A stretch of DNA of 64,000 bases from Anaerolineae bacterium (GCA_003327455.1 QOQU01000003.1:310001-374000), one strand, 5' to 3'; shown: positions 23,878 through 33,240, counted from the stretch's first letter. Program-made: numbers and translations. The notes: generated from the sequence alone by a model not told the origin.

Positions 23878-26256
23878 TCAGGTTAGCTTGACAATGGTGA
23901 CACCTTCACCGCCTTCACGGTCCTCACCGGCTTCAAAGGAGACAATATGAGGATGCTTGCGCAGGTGTTCGCGAATGACCTGACGTAATCGTCCGCTACC
24001 TTTGCCATGGATCAGACGCACAAAAGGCAAGCCGGCAAATAAAGCCGAGTCCAGATAGCGATCGATCGTCTCAATGGCTTCGTCGGCACGCAGGCCGCGC
24101 AGGTCAAGCTCCCAATCCGGGGTATCCTTTGCTATGGGAAGGCGAGTAGAAGTTAATTCGGATCGATCGAGTGGTGTACTGGTTTCTTCATCGAAAACGA
24201 GGTCGTGCAGATCGGATTGAACGCGCAACCTGCCAGCCTGGACTTCGACCTGTTCGCCGTTGATACTGGTCAGCGTGCCTCTGATGCCTAAGGAGCGCAA
24301 TTTGACTTTATCTCCGACTTTGAGAGGGCGGGTGGTGCGCAAACTTTTCTTCTTGCGCTGTTTCTCCTGCGTTTCGGTTTCGACGAGTTGTTCGAGTTCT
24401 GTGATTTTGGCGGTCATTTCCTGGAGGGACTCATTGGATTGCTCGCCGGGCATGGTTTCGCGGCGGATTCGACGCAGTTCTTCTTTGATTTCCGTCAGGA
24501 GTTGATCGGCTTCACGTTGGGTGGATTCGAGGATCGTCAAGCGTTCGTTTTCGATGTTCTCCAGACGTTCGCTGAGTTCCGCACGCAGTTTTTCAGCTTC
24601 TTTGCGATGAAGTTCAGCCTGCTGATATGCCTGACGGGCGAGTTCCCTCTGGCGTTGGATTTCATCCAGTAAATCTTGACTTTCCAGATCGGCTGGGTTT
24701 AAATCGCAGCGAGCTTTTTGAATAATTTCCTCCGGCATCCCTAAGCGCTGGGCAATGGCGATGGCATTGGAACGACCCGGCAAACCGATGGAAAGATGAT
24801 AGGTGGGTTGGAGGGTCTCAAGATCGAATTCTACGCTGGCGTTCATTGCGCCAGGGGTAACATGGGCAAAAACCTTCAATTCCGGGTGATGGGTGGTAAC
24901 CAGACAGGGGATTTTCTTCTCAATCAGGTGGGAAAGGATCGCCCGAGCCAGGGCAGCTCCTTCCTGGGGATCGGTGCCAGCACCGAGTTCATCTAAAATC
25001 ACCAGGCAGTTGGGCGTGGCGTGTTTCAGAATGTGAATGATGTTCTTAACGTGTCCCGAGAAGGTAGATAAGGATTGCTCAATGGATTGTTCGTCGCCGA
25101 TGTCAGCAAAGACATTCTCGAAGATTCTTAGCGTTGCGGATTGGACCGGGATGGGTAAACCGGCCTGAGCCATCAAGGTGAGTAAACCAACGGTTTTGAG
25201 CGAGACCGTTTTCCCGCCGGTGTTTGGGCCGGTAATGACCAGCGCAAAGGCTTCGTGGGTTAATTCCACATCTATTGGGACTACTTTTTGAGGGTCCAAT
25301 AGAGGATGGCGGGCCTGGATGAATTGAAGGATAACCGGAGCGTGTCTGGCTTGTGACTCTGCGAGGGAAGGATGGATCAGTTGAGGTTGGACAGCGTCGA
25401 GTTCAATCGCATATTTTGCGCAGGATAGGATGAGATCAAATTGAGCCAGGGTCGCCAAACAATTTTCGATGGCCTCTGCAGACGCGGCGATCATTTGAGT
25501 CAGACGAAAAAGGATGCGCCGTTCTTCATCCCTTTCCTCCAGTTGCAGTTGACGGTTTTGGTTGTTCAATTCGACCACGTTCAGAGGTTCTATAAATAGG
25601 GTTGCCCCCGAGGCGGATTGATCGTGGACTATGGCAGGAATGCGCCCTTTGAAGTCGGTGCGGATGGGAATGACATAGCGGCCATCGCGTTGGGTGATGA
25701 GCGTTTCCTGTAAAATCGGAACGATAGCCGGATCGGCGATCATCTGCTGTAATTTCGAGAGTAAGCGACCGCGAATGGTCTTAAGCTCGGAGCGAATGGC
25801 AGCCAGAGCAGGCGAAGCGCTATCGAGAATCTCGCCATGCTCCGAAATCGCCAGCGTAATCGCCTCGATCAAGCCGCTGGGGAGTTCCATGCTCAAGACC
25901 AGTTGGCTGAGTTTTGGGTATTCGATTTGAAGCCGATCGAACGTCCGCATCAGGGAACGCGCCGCGATGAGCGTATCCTTGACATCTAACAATTCTTGCG
26001 GCGTAGCCACACCGTCGTGCCTGGCAAGATCAATGGTCTGACGGATATCATGCGCCCCGCCGATGCCTGCCTGGTTAAATTTATTCAAATAACGCACTGC
26101 TTCCTGAATCAAGTTCTGGCGATGCAGGATTTCCAGTGGATCGGTCAGCGGCAACAAGGCAAGAGCCAGCTCTGCGGAGGGTCGAAAGGCGGTGTAGCTC
26201 TCGATTTTGCGGAGAATTTTCGTAAAATCCAGCGTGTTGAGGGTTTTTTCATCCAT
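23878..26256 (-). CDS. mutS2: MutS2 family ATPase/endonuclease
   Basis: MutS2 limits homologous recombination and, in some bacteria, rescues collided ribosomes. The 792 residues show the MutS core: clamp and lever helices (to about 320), Walker A TGPNTGGKT at 342-350, Walker B LVILDELGAGTDP near 425-437, then a long charged coiled coil (about 515-635), a KOW-like loop RSLGIRGTLTSING, and a C-terminal Smr domain with LDLRGLRADEA and the HGKGSGRLR nuclease motif. N-terminal mismatch-recognition domains of MutS1 are absent, as expected. It heads a transcription unit with the S8 protease and WD40 genes. Confidence 0.95.
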   Translation of the reverse strand: MDEKTLNTLDFTKILRKIESYTAFRPSAELALALLPLTDPLEILHRQNLIQEAVRYLNKFNQAGIGGAHDIRQTIDLARHDGVATPQELLDVKDTLIAARSLMRTFDRLQIEYPKLSQLVLSMELPSGLIEAITLAISEHGEILDSASPALAAIRSELKTIRGRLLSKLQQMIADPAIVPILQETLITQRDGRYVIPIRTDFKGRIPAIVHDQSASGATLFIEPLNVVELNNQNRQLQLEERDEERRILFRLTQMIAASAEAIENCLATLAQFDLILSCAKYAIELDAVQPQLIHPSLAESQARHAPVILQFIQARHPLLDPQKVVPIDVELTHEAFALVITGPNTGGKTVSLKTVGLLTLMAQAGLPIPVQSATLRIFENVFADIGDEQSIEQSLSTFSGHVKNIIHILKHATPNCLVILDELGAGTDPQEGAALARAILSHLIEKKIPCLVTTHHPELKVFAHVTPGAMNASVEFDLETLQPTYHLSIGLPGRSNAIAIAQRLGMPEEIIQKARCDLNPADLESQDLLDEIQRQRELARQAYQQAELHRKEAEKLRAELSERLENIENERLTILESTQREADQLLTEIKEELRRIRRETMPGEQSNESLQEMTAKITELEQLVETETQEKQRKKKSLRTTRPLKVGDKVKLRSLGIRGTLTSINGEQVEVQAGRLRVQSDLHDLVFDEETSTPLDRSELTSTRLPIAKDTPDWELDLRGLRADEAIETIDRYLDSALFAGLPFVRLIHGKGSGRLRQVIREHLRKHPHIVSFEAGEDREGGEGVTIVKLT

Positions 26257-26314
26257 GGGTGTTCACCTTAGAAATGCAGTTTACCATAGGCGAACCTGTA
26301 TCGGGAAGAGGGTG

Positions 26315-26342
26315 TTTGAGGATCACAAAAATATGGTATATT
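26315..26342 (+). promoter_or_regulatory. Putative promoter of Flp pilin gene
   Basis: TTTGAG at 26315-26320, 16-base spacer, TATATT at 26337-26342, about 60 bases before the pilin start. The -35 is weak. Confidence 0.45.
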
Positions 26343-26401
26343 GAAATTAATCATTGATTATTCATACATATCATTCAGCGCTTTTATTGGAGGTTGATTC
26401 A

Positions 26402-26551
26402 ATGTTTAGCCCACGAGCATTCGAGAAAGGACAGGGGTTGGTAGAATATGGAATGATCCTGGTTCTGGTGGCAGTGATCGTGATTGTGGTTGTGTTCCTT
26501 TTGGGACCGGGGATTGGGAATATGTTCAGTCAGGTGGTTTCGGCGATTTGA
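26402..26551 (+). CDS. Flp/Fap-type pilin (Tad pilus subunit)
   Basis: A 49-residue prepilin. The leader ends in EKG; processing between G and Q would yield QGLVEYGMILVLVAV, with glutamate at +5 and tyrosine at +6, the class IVb Flp signature. A single hydrophobic helix of about 20 residues follows. ATG at 26402 has GGAGG at 26389-26393 upstream. No prepilin peptidase, secretin or TadABC genes are next to it, but the receiver/TadZ-like ATPase at 6073-7290 belongs to the same machinery. It is followed by tRNA-Val with its own promoter. Confidence 0.88.
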   Translation: MFSPRAFEKGQGLVEYGMILVLVAVIVIVVVFLLGPGIGNMFSQVVSAI

Positions 26552-26562
26552 AAGGAATGCCC

Positions 26563-26591
26563 TTGTCTTGTCAGCCAGCTTAGAGTATAAT
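26563..26591 (+). promoter_or_regulatory. Promoter of tRNA-Val
   Basis: TTGTCT at 26563-26568, 17-base spacer, perfect TATAAT at 26586-26591, 11 bases before the tRNA 5' end. Confidence 0.75.
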
Positions 26592-26602
26592 TTTAGCTGT
26601 CA

Positions 26603-26677
26603 GGGCGCATAGCTCAGTTGGTCAGAGCGCACGGTTCACATCCGTGAGGTTCGGGGGTTCGAGCCCCTCTGCGCCCA
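26603..26677 (+). tRNA. tRNA-Val (anticodon CAC)
   Basis: 75-base cloverleaf: acceptor GGGCGCA/TGCGCCC, discriminator A at 26677, D stem GCTC/GAGC, anticodon stem CACGG/CCGTG with loop TTCACAT giving CAC, T arm GGGGG-TTCGAGC-CCCTC with one G-T pair. CCA is not encoded. Its 3' end is only 8 bases from the stop of the convergent lutB-lutC gene. Confidence 0.95.
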
Positions 26678-26685
26678 TATTTTAT

Positions 26686-28707
26686 TTAATCTAAGCAAAA
26701 CACCACCACTTGTTTCGGTCCGTGAACCCCGATGGTCAGGGTCATCTCAATGTCGGCGGTGCGGGAGGGGCCGCTGACCAGGACCGCGGCGGGCGGCTTG
26801 ATTTCTTTTAGCCGTTTCAGGGCTTCGGGCAGGCGAGGGAAGATATCCTGGCTGCGCAGGATGGCTAGATGAATTTCGGGTAAGAGCGAGGCGGTCAGGG
26901 GACGCTCGGCATCGCCAGGAAGGAGCAGACTGCCGCTTTCCGCAATGGCGCATTCGACGCCGGTGATCCCCGCCTGGAGCGAAGGATTGGCTTGGGTGGT
27001 GACCTGGATACCGTTTTGTTCCAACGTGGGAATTAAATCCTTCGGCAAATATCTGGAATGCCAGGTTTGGACATCCGAAATCTGGTGCTCTTTGAGGAAG
27101 GCAATGATCTTTTGGGCAAGATCGTCTTCCCGGCAGACGAAGAATTGACCGCCCAGGGCGGTGAATTCCGCTGCAAACCATTCGGTCAGGTTTTCAGGTT
27201 GGGTCGGTTGAGAGGCGGAGGGGATTCCAGCGCGGGAGTCTCCCTCCTCTGACTGGAGAAGAGGTGTCGAAATTGAGGTGTTGTGATGCATCTCTTTCCA
27301 CTGTTGGCGAAAAGGCTTTTGGGCTGGGCGAGGAAAGTCTTTAGAAACGCCCCAACCGGTAACAGATGGAAGACGCAGCCAGGAACTCGCCGGCGAGATC
27401 AGTCGGCTCAGCAGCGCCGCGCTCTTCTGGGCGAGATAGAACATTCTGGGATGAGTGGCGATCAGGGAAAAAAGTCTGATCCCAAGCTTCAAGGAAGCTG
27501 GAGCATTGGGCTTATGTACTTTGGGGCTGGTCGGGGCACCGACTTTTCCGGCTCGGACGCGCAACAATAAGCCTGGCAGGTCAATATCCACCGGGCAGGC
27601 TTCACGACAGGCGCCGCACAAACTCGAGGCGCGTGCCAGGTGACCGAATTCCTCATAACCAAATAAGCCACCCGAGAGAATCGAGCCGATCGGACCGCCA
27701 TAAGGGGTGTGTTGACCGGATTTGCCCACATAGCCATGACCGCCGATTTCGCGAAAGACCGGACAGGCGTTGAAACAGGCTCCGCAACGAATACAATAGA
27801 GGGCTTCTTTGAGCGGGGTGTTACGCAGCGCCAGGCGACCGTTGTCGACCAGCACCAGATGCCGTTCCTGGCATCCATCTCCTGGATTGGGAGAGCGGAT
27901 CAGGCTGGTATAGACGGTCAGCTTTTGTCCAGTGGCAGAACGCGGCAGAAGGTAAAGCATGACGGCGAGATCTTCCAGAGTTGGAACCAGACGTTCTATT
28001 CCCATCAGGGCAATGTGCACGGGCGGTAGCGTGGTGACCATGCGCCCGTTGCCTTCGTTGGTCAGCAGGCAGATGAGCCCGTTTTCGGCGACGCCAAAAT
28101 TGACCCCGGATAGCCCAATGTCGGCGGTGAGGAATACCTCTCGCAGGACGCGGCGGGCAGTTGCGGTCAACGTAGGCACGTCATCGGTCAGGGGTAATCC
28201 CAGTTTTTCGTGGAACAACTCGCCCACTTGCTGGCGGGTGAGATGCACAGCCGGGGTAATGATGTGGGCGGGATGCTCGCGGCGGAGCTGGACGATATAT
28301 TCCCCCAGGTCGGTTTCGATGACCTCATAGCCGGCTTGTTCGAGAGCAGGGTTCAGGTTGATCTCTTCGCTCACCATGCTTTTGGATTTGGCAATCCGCT
28401 TTGCCTGATGCCTGGCGGCGATATCGAGGATGATCTGCACGGATTGCGACGCAGTCTGGGTGCGATGGACGATGAAACCGTTGCGCTGGGCGTTGGCAAT
28501 GAATTCTTCCAGATAGCGGTCGAAATTGGCAATGACCTCCGCCCGAATGGCATGGGCTTTTTTACGCATTGCCTGTAAGTTTTCGGGGAGGGATAGATAG
28601 ACCGTGCGGCGGGCAGTGTTGCGCCGCTCGGCGTTGTTATCCAGGGCGAGTTGCAGGATGGGGTCGGCCAGAGCCTGACGGATTTTAGAGCGGAACGGCG
28701 AAGACAT
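26686..28707 (-). CDS. LutB-LutC fusion, lactate utilisation iron-sulfur protein
   Basis: LutABC oxidises L-lactate to pyruvate. This 673-residue protein joins both LutB and LutC. The LutB part (to about 470) has a DUF162/LUD domain and two ferredoxin-type clusters, CIRCGACFNACPVF and CGACREACPVDIDLP. After a low-complexity linker (about 470-510) the C-terminal 170 residues form a LutC/LUD domain ending GPSRTADIEMTLTIGVHGP, a family hallmark. In Bacillus LutB and LutC are separate. ATG at 28707 has AAGG nearby; a TTG at 28734 overlapping the lutA stop is the alternative and would add 9 residues. Confidence 0.88.
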   Translation of the reverse strand: MSSPFRSKIRQALADPILQLALDNNAERRNTARRTVYLSLPENLQAMRKKAHAIRAEVIANFDRYLEEFIANAQRNGFIVHRTQTASQSVQIILDIAARHQAKRIAKSKSMVSEEINLNPALEQAGYEVIETDLGEYIVQLRREHPAHIITPAVHLTRQQVGELFHEKLGLPLTDDVPTLTATARRVLREVFLTADIGLSGVNFGVAENGLICLLTNEGNGRMVTTLPPVHIALMGIERLVPTLEDLAVMLYLLPRSATGQKLTVYTSLIRSPNPGDGCQERHLVLVDNGRLALRNTPLKEALYCIRCGACFNACPVFREIGGHGYVGKSGQHTPYGGPIGSILSGGLFGYEEFGHLARASSLCGACREACPVDIDLPGLLLRVRAGKVGAPTSPKVHKPNAPASLKLGIRLFSLIATHPRMFYLAQKSAALLSRLISPASSWLRLPSVTGWGVSKDFPRPAQKPFRQQWKEMHHNTSISTPLLQSEEGDSRAGIPSASQPTQPENLTEWFAAEFTALGGQFFVCREDDLAQKIIAFLKEHQISDVQTWHSRYLPKDLIPTLEQNGIQVTTQANPSLQAGITGVECAIAESGSLLLPGDAERPLTASLLPEIHLAILRSQDIFPRLPEALKRLKEIKPPAAVLVSGPSRTADIEMTLTIGVHGPKQVVVFCLD

Positions 28708-28730
28708 CTTGCGAGACCTTATCCAGGCGA

Positions 28731-29459
28731 TCAAACGTGGGCGAGAACTTCGGCGATGTGGATAGCGCGCTGGGATTTGCGCAGGCGATGCAAACCGCCG
28801 TTGATGTTGGTCATACAGCCGGCATCGCAGGTGACAACGTAAGGAGCGCCGGAGGCATCGATATTGCTGATCTTACGTTCTAACATGGCAGCCGAAAGCT
28901 CGGGGTGTTCAACCGAAAAGACTCCCCCAAAACCGCAACAATCGGTCGTATGGGGAAGCTCCACAAATTCGGCTGCGCGCACGTTGGCAAGTAAAAGGCG
29001 CGGCTGACGATCAACGCCCAGTTCACGCAACAGATGACAGGAGCTGTGATAGGTGATTTTATGCGGAAAACGAGCGCCCACATCCTCGACGCCAAGGCGA
29101 TCGACCAGGTATTCTGAGAACTCATAAACCCGCTCTGCAAAAGCCTGGGCTCGTTCTCGCCAGATTGGGTCATGTTCGAAGAGCTCTGAGTAATGATGAC
29201 GAATCATCGAGGCGCAAGAACCAGAAGGAATGACAATGTCGCCCCGGGTTTTCTCAAAAGCTTTGATCGTTTGAATCGCAATCGGGCGGGCTTGATCGCG
29301 CAAGCCGGCGTTAAAGGCAGGTTGTCCGCAACAGGTTTGTTCAGGCGTGAACTCGACCTTCTTACCAACCCGCTGCAGAACCTGCACAACGGCTTTTCCG
29401 ATCTCGGGGTAGAGCGTGTCAATGATGCAGGTGACGAAGAATTGGACGGTGGTGCTCAT
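28731..29459 (-). CDS. lutA: LutA, lactate oxidation CCG-domain subunit
   Basis: Member of the CCG (heterodisulfide-reductase-like) family that works with LutB and LutC. The 242 residues contain both cysteine-rich CCG motifs: TCCGQPAFNAG with an upstream TCIIDTL, and TDCCGFGGVFS with an upstream SSCHLLRELG. VTCDAGCMTNI near 207-217 adds the last conserved cysteines. Normal length. It is followed by the lutB-lutC fusion, with coupling through overlapping or nearby start codons, and preceded by a CheY-like gene at a 34-base gap. Confidence 0.9.
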   Translation of the reverse strand: MSTTVQFFVTCIIDTLYPEIGKAVVQVLQRVGKKVEFTPEQTCCGQPAFNAGLRDQARPIAIQTIKAFEKTRGDIVIPSGSCASMIRHHYSELFEHDPIWRERAQAFAERVYEFSEYLVDRLGVEDVGARFPHKITYHSSCHLLRELGVDRQPRLLLANVRAAEFVELPHTTDCCGFGGVFSVEHPELSAAMLERKISNIDASGAPYVVTCDAGCMTNINGGLHRLRKSQRAIHIAEVLAHV

Positions 29460-29493
29460 GCACTAAAAGATGATCCAGGTAACGGTGGAGAGT

Positions 29494-29847
29494 TTAGAGT
29501 AAACGCGTAACCGCTTCTAAAAGCGCTTCAGCCGATACGGGCTTGTTAATGAAATCATCTGCTCCGGCTTCCAACAATTCTCGGCGGGTGTCTTCCTGAA
29601 TGTCGGCAGTGACGACAATCACTTTCAAGGCAGGGTAGGAGGTTTTAATGTGTTGCAGTAATTCTTGTCCTTGCATGCCGGGCATCAATAAATCCATGGT
29701 GACCAGGTTGGGTTGTTGAATAGGGATTTGTTCCAGGGCTTCTGTACCGGTGCTGGCTTCGACGACTTCATATCCCCCTTTTTCCAGCGCATTCCTGAGG
29801 ATATGTCGGGCATAAGCCGAGTCATCAATTACCATAATTTTTGCCAT
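29494..29847 (-). CDS. CheY-like single-domain response regulator
   Basis: A 117-residue receiver without an output domain. The acidic pair lies in VIDDSAYAR at 5-13, phospho-acceptor in LVTMDLLMPGMQG near 51-63 (D55), VVTADIQ near 83-89 carries the conserved threonine, and K lies in FINKPVSAE near 103. Such proteins act by protein-protein contact. Located 4 bases after the GGDEF protein gene and before lutA; the upstream CheC-like protein is a candidate phosphatase for it. Confidence 0.9.
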   Translation of the reverse strand: MAKIMVIDDSAYARHILRNALEKGGYEVVEASTGTEALEQIPIQQPNLVTMDLLMPGMQGQELLQHIKTSYPALKVIVVTADIQEDTRRELLEAGADDFINKPVSAEALLEAVTRLL

Positions 29848-29851
29848 ATCA

Positions 29852-32176
29852 TTATCCTTGGGTGGGCGTGGGTTTGTTTATATTATAAATCACGTAACAG
29901 TTTCGTCCGGCTTGCTTCGCCTGATAAAGGGCGTAGTCTGCTGCTTGCATCAGCGTTTGCAGATCGTTAGCATGGCTTGGATAGCTGGCGATGCCGATGG
30001 ATAGGGTCAGATAGATTGGGATGCTATCCGTTTCGCTGATCAAAATGTTCATTTCCCGCAATGCCTGCACCAGTCTTTCGGCTATCTTTTGGGCAACCTG
30101 GGCGTCGGTCTCCGGGAGGAGCAACACAAACTCATCGCCTCCGTAGCGAGCGAGCGTATCATATTCCCTCAGCGATTTGCGAAGTTTTTTGGCTATCCCG
30201 GACAATATTTCGTCGCCCTTTTGATGACCGTAGGTGTCGTTATAATTCTTGAAATAATCGATATCCATCATTAGAACGCTCAATGGGCGGTTGAGACGCT
30301 GTGAGCGTTCTAACTCGGTAGTCAGAGTCTCGAGGAATTTTCTCCGATTATAGAGTCCAGTCAGACTGTCCGTAATGGCTAAGAGTTGTTGCTCCTGGTA
30401 GGCAAGGGCATTTGCCATTGCCATGCTGAGATGGATCGCCAGCGTTTCTAACAAAGATTTTTCATCTTCCTGAAACAGGCGCTGCTCATCTTTTATATAA
30501 ACCTGGATGAGCCCTAAAATCTGATCTTTATAACGCAGGACTGTGTATAACATTCCTGAGAGATTTTCCGGTGTAAGGAGAACCTGGCTATGTGAGCTGC
30601 CTGGGTCTTGCGTTCGATAAATTGCTCCACTTGGGTCATTTTTTTGCAGGAACTGCATCAGGCTGGCGGAGGATAAACAAAGTTGATCCGGATTCCGAAA
30701 TGAACGGGAGAATGCCAGCGGACGGTAATCCGCTTCACCCGGTAGTTTGGTAAGGATCACAACGAGATCGGCGCTAAAAATCTCTGCCAGTCGTCTGGCA
30801 GCCTGATCAAGCATCGAATCAAAATTTAAGTTTTGATTCAGCAGGGCAGTAAAATCAACCAGGGTTTGCAGGCGCTGGTTGGTCACTTGTAAGCGGTGAT
30901 TGATATATTTATAGTCGGTGATATTATGGGCGCTGAAAATCAGACCAATAATTTTCCGCTGGTTATCGAACAACGGATTGGCTTTTAACTCAAACCACTG
31001 TTGCTGCCAGGGAATTTCTTCTTGATAGGTGAGCAGTTTGCCTTCTAAGAGTGCCTGGCAAATCTGCTGCCACCTGGCTCGTTCTTTCCCGGTAAGTATA
31101 TCTAATAAAGAATGCCCAATTGCGTTCTCAGAAAGCCATTCTTCTCTGCCGATAGAGCGGATCAAATCGTCCCAGGCGGCACTGGCGTTCACCAGGCGAA
31201 GTTGCCGATCAACCGTAAAGATCACATCGCCGGTTTGATCCATGACCGAACGGTAATAAACCTGCCATCGCTCTACCTCTTGATGGATGCGGGCGTTATG
31301 CATGGCGATGGCAGCACTGCTGGCAATCATCTCGAGCAATTCCAGGTCTTCGCGGGTGAATGCGTTGGGTTTTTCACTTTCTAAATCCAAAACACCGATA
31401 CATTGGTTTGCCACCAGCAGCGGCACGGCAACCTCTGAACGTATCGCCGGGAAAAGAGCCCGATAACGCTCATCCTGATCAACGTCGTTGACAAGAACTG
31501 CCTGGGCATGTTCTGCAACCCAACCGGTAATCCCCTCTTTTCGGGATAAGCTGGTTTTATGTTCTGAAACCAGCCATCCTGCTGAAGCTACCAGGATCAG
31601 CTCATCTTCAGCGATAAGAAACAAAGCAACGATGGAAACGTCGAAGTGCTTCTTAACCCGCTGAACGATGGTGTTCAGGCAGGTCTGGTAATCCAGAGTG
31701 CGCAACGCTGTTTCAATTTCGTTCAGGGTTCTTAATTTTTGAATCTGGCGCTTTAAGTCACTCTCGCTGAGCAGGCGCTCGGTGGCATCCTGAATCAGGA
31801 CGAAAACACCATAGATTTCGTCATTAACATAGGCGGGAAAGAACATCACGGATTGCGGGAGAAGCTCACCGTGGCGGTCATATAGCTGAAATACTCTGGG
31901 ATGGAAACGGAATGAAATGGTTTGCGTCGTCCCGATTTGGAGCGTCTCATCCAGGCGAGAAAGGACGTCCGCTCTGGATTGAGGTTCGAGGACTTCGACA
32001 ATATCACTCCCAACCCAATCTCGAGGATGCCTGCCTTGATGGTCAAGAATCCATTGGTTGGTCAACACAATCCTTCGTTGACGATCGATCAAGACTACGC
32101 CAAAAGGAAGATACTTGTAGAAAGTGAGGAGCAACTCTGAAGGGTATGAAGTGAAAGGTAAAGTACCAACGCCCAT
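29852..32176 (-). CDS. PAS/GAF sensor diguanylate cyclase
   Basis: Makes cyclic di-GMP. The 774 residues appear to be PAS (about 15-130), GAF (about 155-310), PAS (about 315-435), GAF (about 445-605) and a C-terminal GGDEF domain. The active site is an intact GGDEF at 679-683, with an RxxD inhibitory site (REYD) five residues before it, so feedback inhibition by c-di-GMP is expected. No transmembrane segment is obvious, so sensing is probably cytoplasmic. It lies between the CheC-like and CheY-like genes in one operon. Confidence 0.9.
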   Translation of the reverse strand: MGVGTLPFTSYPSELLLTFYKYLPFGVVLIDRQRRIVLTNQWILDHQGRHPRDWVGSDIVEVLEPQSRADVLSRLDETLQIGTTQTISFRFHPRVFQLYDRHGELLPQSVMFFPAYVNDEIYGVFVLIQDATERLLSESDLKRQIQKLRTLNEIETALRTLDYQTCLNTIVQRVKKHFDVSIVALFLIAEDELILVASAGWLVSEHKTSLSRKEGITGWVAEHAQAVLVNDVDQDERYRALFPAIRSEVAVPLLVANQCIGVLDLESEKPNAFTREDLELLEMIASSAAIAMHNARIHQEVERWQVYYRSVMDQTGDVIFTVDRQLRLVNASAAWDDLIRSIGREEWLSENAIGHSLLDILTGKERARWQQICQALLEGKLLTYQEEIPWQQQWFELKANPLFDNQRKIIGLIFSAHNITDYKYINHRLQVTNQRLQTLVDFTALLNQNLNFDSMLDQAARRLAEIFSADLVVILTKLPGEADYRPLAFSRSFRNPDQLCLSSASLMQFLQKNDPSGAIYRTQDPGSSHSQVLLTPENLSGMLYTVLRYKDQILGLIQVYIKDEQRLFQEDEKSLLETLAIHLSMAMANALAYQEQQLLAITDSLTGLYNRRKFLETLTTELERSQRLNRPLSVLMMDIDYFKNYNDTYGHQKGDEILSGIAKKLRKSLREYDTLARYGGDEFVLLLPETDAQVAQKIAERLVQALREMNILISETDSIPIYLTLSIGIASYPSHANDLQTLMQAADYALYQAKQAGRNCYVIYNINKPTPTQG

Positions 32177-32195
32177 ATTCTAACTGCCTTGCCTT

Positions 32196-32804
32196 CTATG
32201 AGCTTACAGATGGGGCGTCTAGCGCTTCACAGAGTCGTTCCAGCGACTCTATGCCCAGGATAATTACGACATAGCCACCAACATGGCTATCGCGGGTTTC
32301 AAAAAAAGTCTTTATGACCAGCGTATGGCGGATTTCATTCTCTCCGACATGCAGCGCGTTGACCAACTCGTGGATGGCTTCAATGTAAAAACGCGGCACA
32401 GAAAAATGAATTTTTACCTTGAGGATATTTCCTAGTGAGCCAATGAATGCGTTCAACAGGATATTGCCGATCTCAATCAAAGCTTCCCGATCGGAGGTGG
32501 TTAGCGGTCTTGCTTCGGGCGCATCACCGCTCAGGAGGTTGACCAGAATCGAGGCACTCTCAGTATCCAAAAGAAGGATTGCATCGCCGTTCAGCCAGCC
32601 GTGAAAAATCTGATGCACCGTCGTGACCTGTGAGCTGGGCAGGCTCAAATAGTTTGGAAGCTCGTCTACGGAGCAGATGCGGATCTCAGGTACTGAAAGA
32701 AGGATGCGCTGTTGAACCAGGTTGGAGAGGGAAGCTGCTGCCCGTCCAAAACCGATATTGACGATTTCCGTAAGCTTATCAATCTGATCGGGAGATAAAC
32801 TCAT
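32196..32804 (-). CDS. CheC-like chemotaxis phosphatase
   Basis: CheC/CheX/FliY proteins dephosphorylate CheY-P. Both pseudo-repeat motifs are present: DKLTEIVNIGFGRAA near 8-22 and REALIEIGNILLNA near 109-122, each with the E-x-x-N pair used in catalysis. ATG at 32804 is preferred because GGAA is placed about 8 bases upstream; the longer version has no such site. Length 202 is typical. It heads an operon with a diguanylate cyclase and a CheY-like regulator, so the substrate is likely that regulator. Confidence 0.86.
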   Translation of the reverse strand: MSLSPDQIDKLTEIVNIGFGRAAASLSNLVQQRILLSVPEIRICSVDELPNYLSLPSSQVTTVHQIFHGWLNGDAILLLDTESASILVNLLSGDAPEARPLTTSDREALIEIGNILLNAFIGSLGNILKVKIHFSVPRFYIEAIHELVNALHVGENEIRHTLVIKTFFETRDSHVGGYVVIILGIESLERLCEALDAPSVSS

Positions 32805-33115
32805 TACCCAGTTCCTTTCCCTTGGATTGAACATAGATCGAGCGGTGAAATCGCAGGTAGAGGGTTATACAAAAGATATCTCCGTCTGATTTTCTGGGTG
32901 AACCTGAAAATTCGCTGAAGAGAATTGAACAACACAGCTACTTGACCCTTAGCCAGAGGGGCGGTAAATTGTTGGCGATTCTAACATCACTTAAGATATT
33001 TCAACCATAAAATATTGTCATGAAGGAAGTTTGTGAAGGGTACCAGCGAGGAGTTGTTCGAAGTGGGATATGATTTAACCTGTAAGATAATCCGTATAGG
33101 CATTGTAATTGACAG
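32805..33115. other. Intergenic stretch between CheC-like gene and tRNA-Pro
   Basis: About 310 bases, AT-rich in the middle, without a plausible reading frame or RNA gene. It must hold the promoter of the cheC-GGDEF-cheY-lut unit, but I find no convincing -35/-10 pair, and no clear terminator for tRNA-Pro. Confidence 0.4.
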
Positions 33116-33190
33116 TCGGGGCGGGCGGATTTGAACCGCCGACCTCACGGTCCCGAACCGTGTGCTCTAGCCGGGCTGAGCCACGCCCCG
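33116..33190 (-). tRNA. tRNA-Pro (anticodon CGG)
   Basis: On the minus strand: acceptor CGGGGCG/CGCCCCG, discriminator A, D stem GCTC/GAGC, anticodon stem CACGG/CCGTG with loop TTCGGGA giving CGG, T arm GGCGG-TTCAAAT-CCGCC. 75 bases, no encoded CCA. It fires from a promoter whose -35 overlaps that of ino1. Confidence 0.95.
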
Positions 33191-33211
33191 ATTCTCATTC
33201 AAAGCACAGGG

Positions 33212-33240
33212 ATTATAATCTCTTTAACTACCTTTGACAA
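33212..33240 (-). promoter_or_regulatory. Promoter of tRNA-Pro, -35 shared with ino1
   Basis: Minus strand TTGTCA (33240-33235), 17-base spacer, TATAAT (33217-33212), 21 bases before the tRNA 5' end. Near-consensus. Confidence 0.8.
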
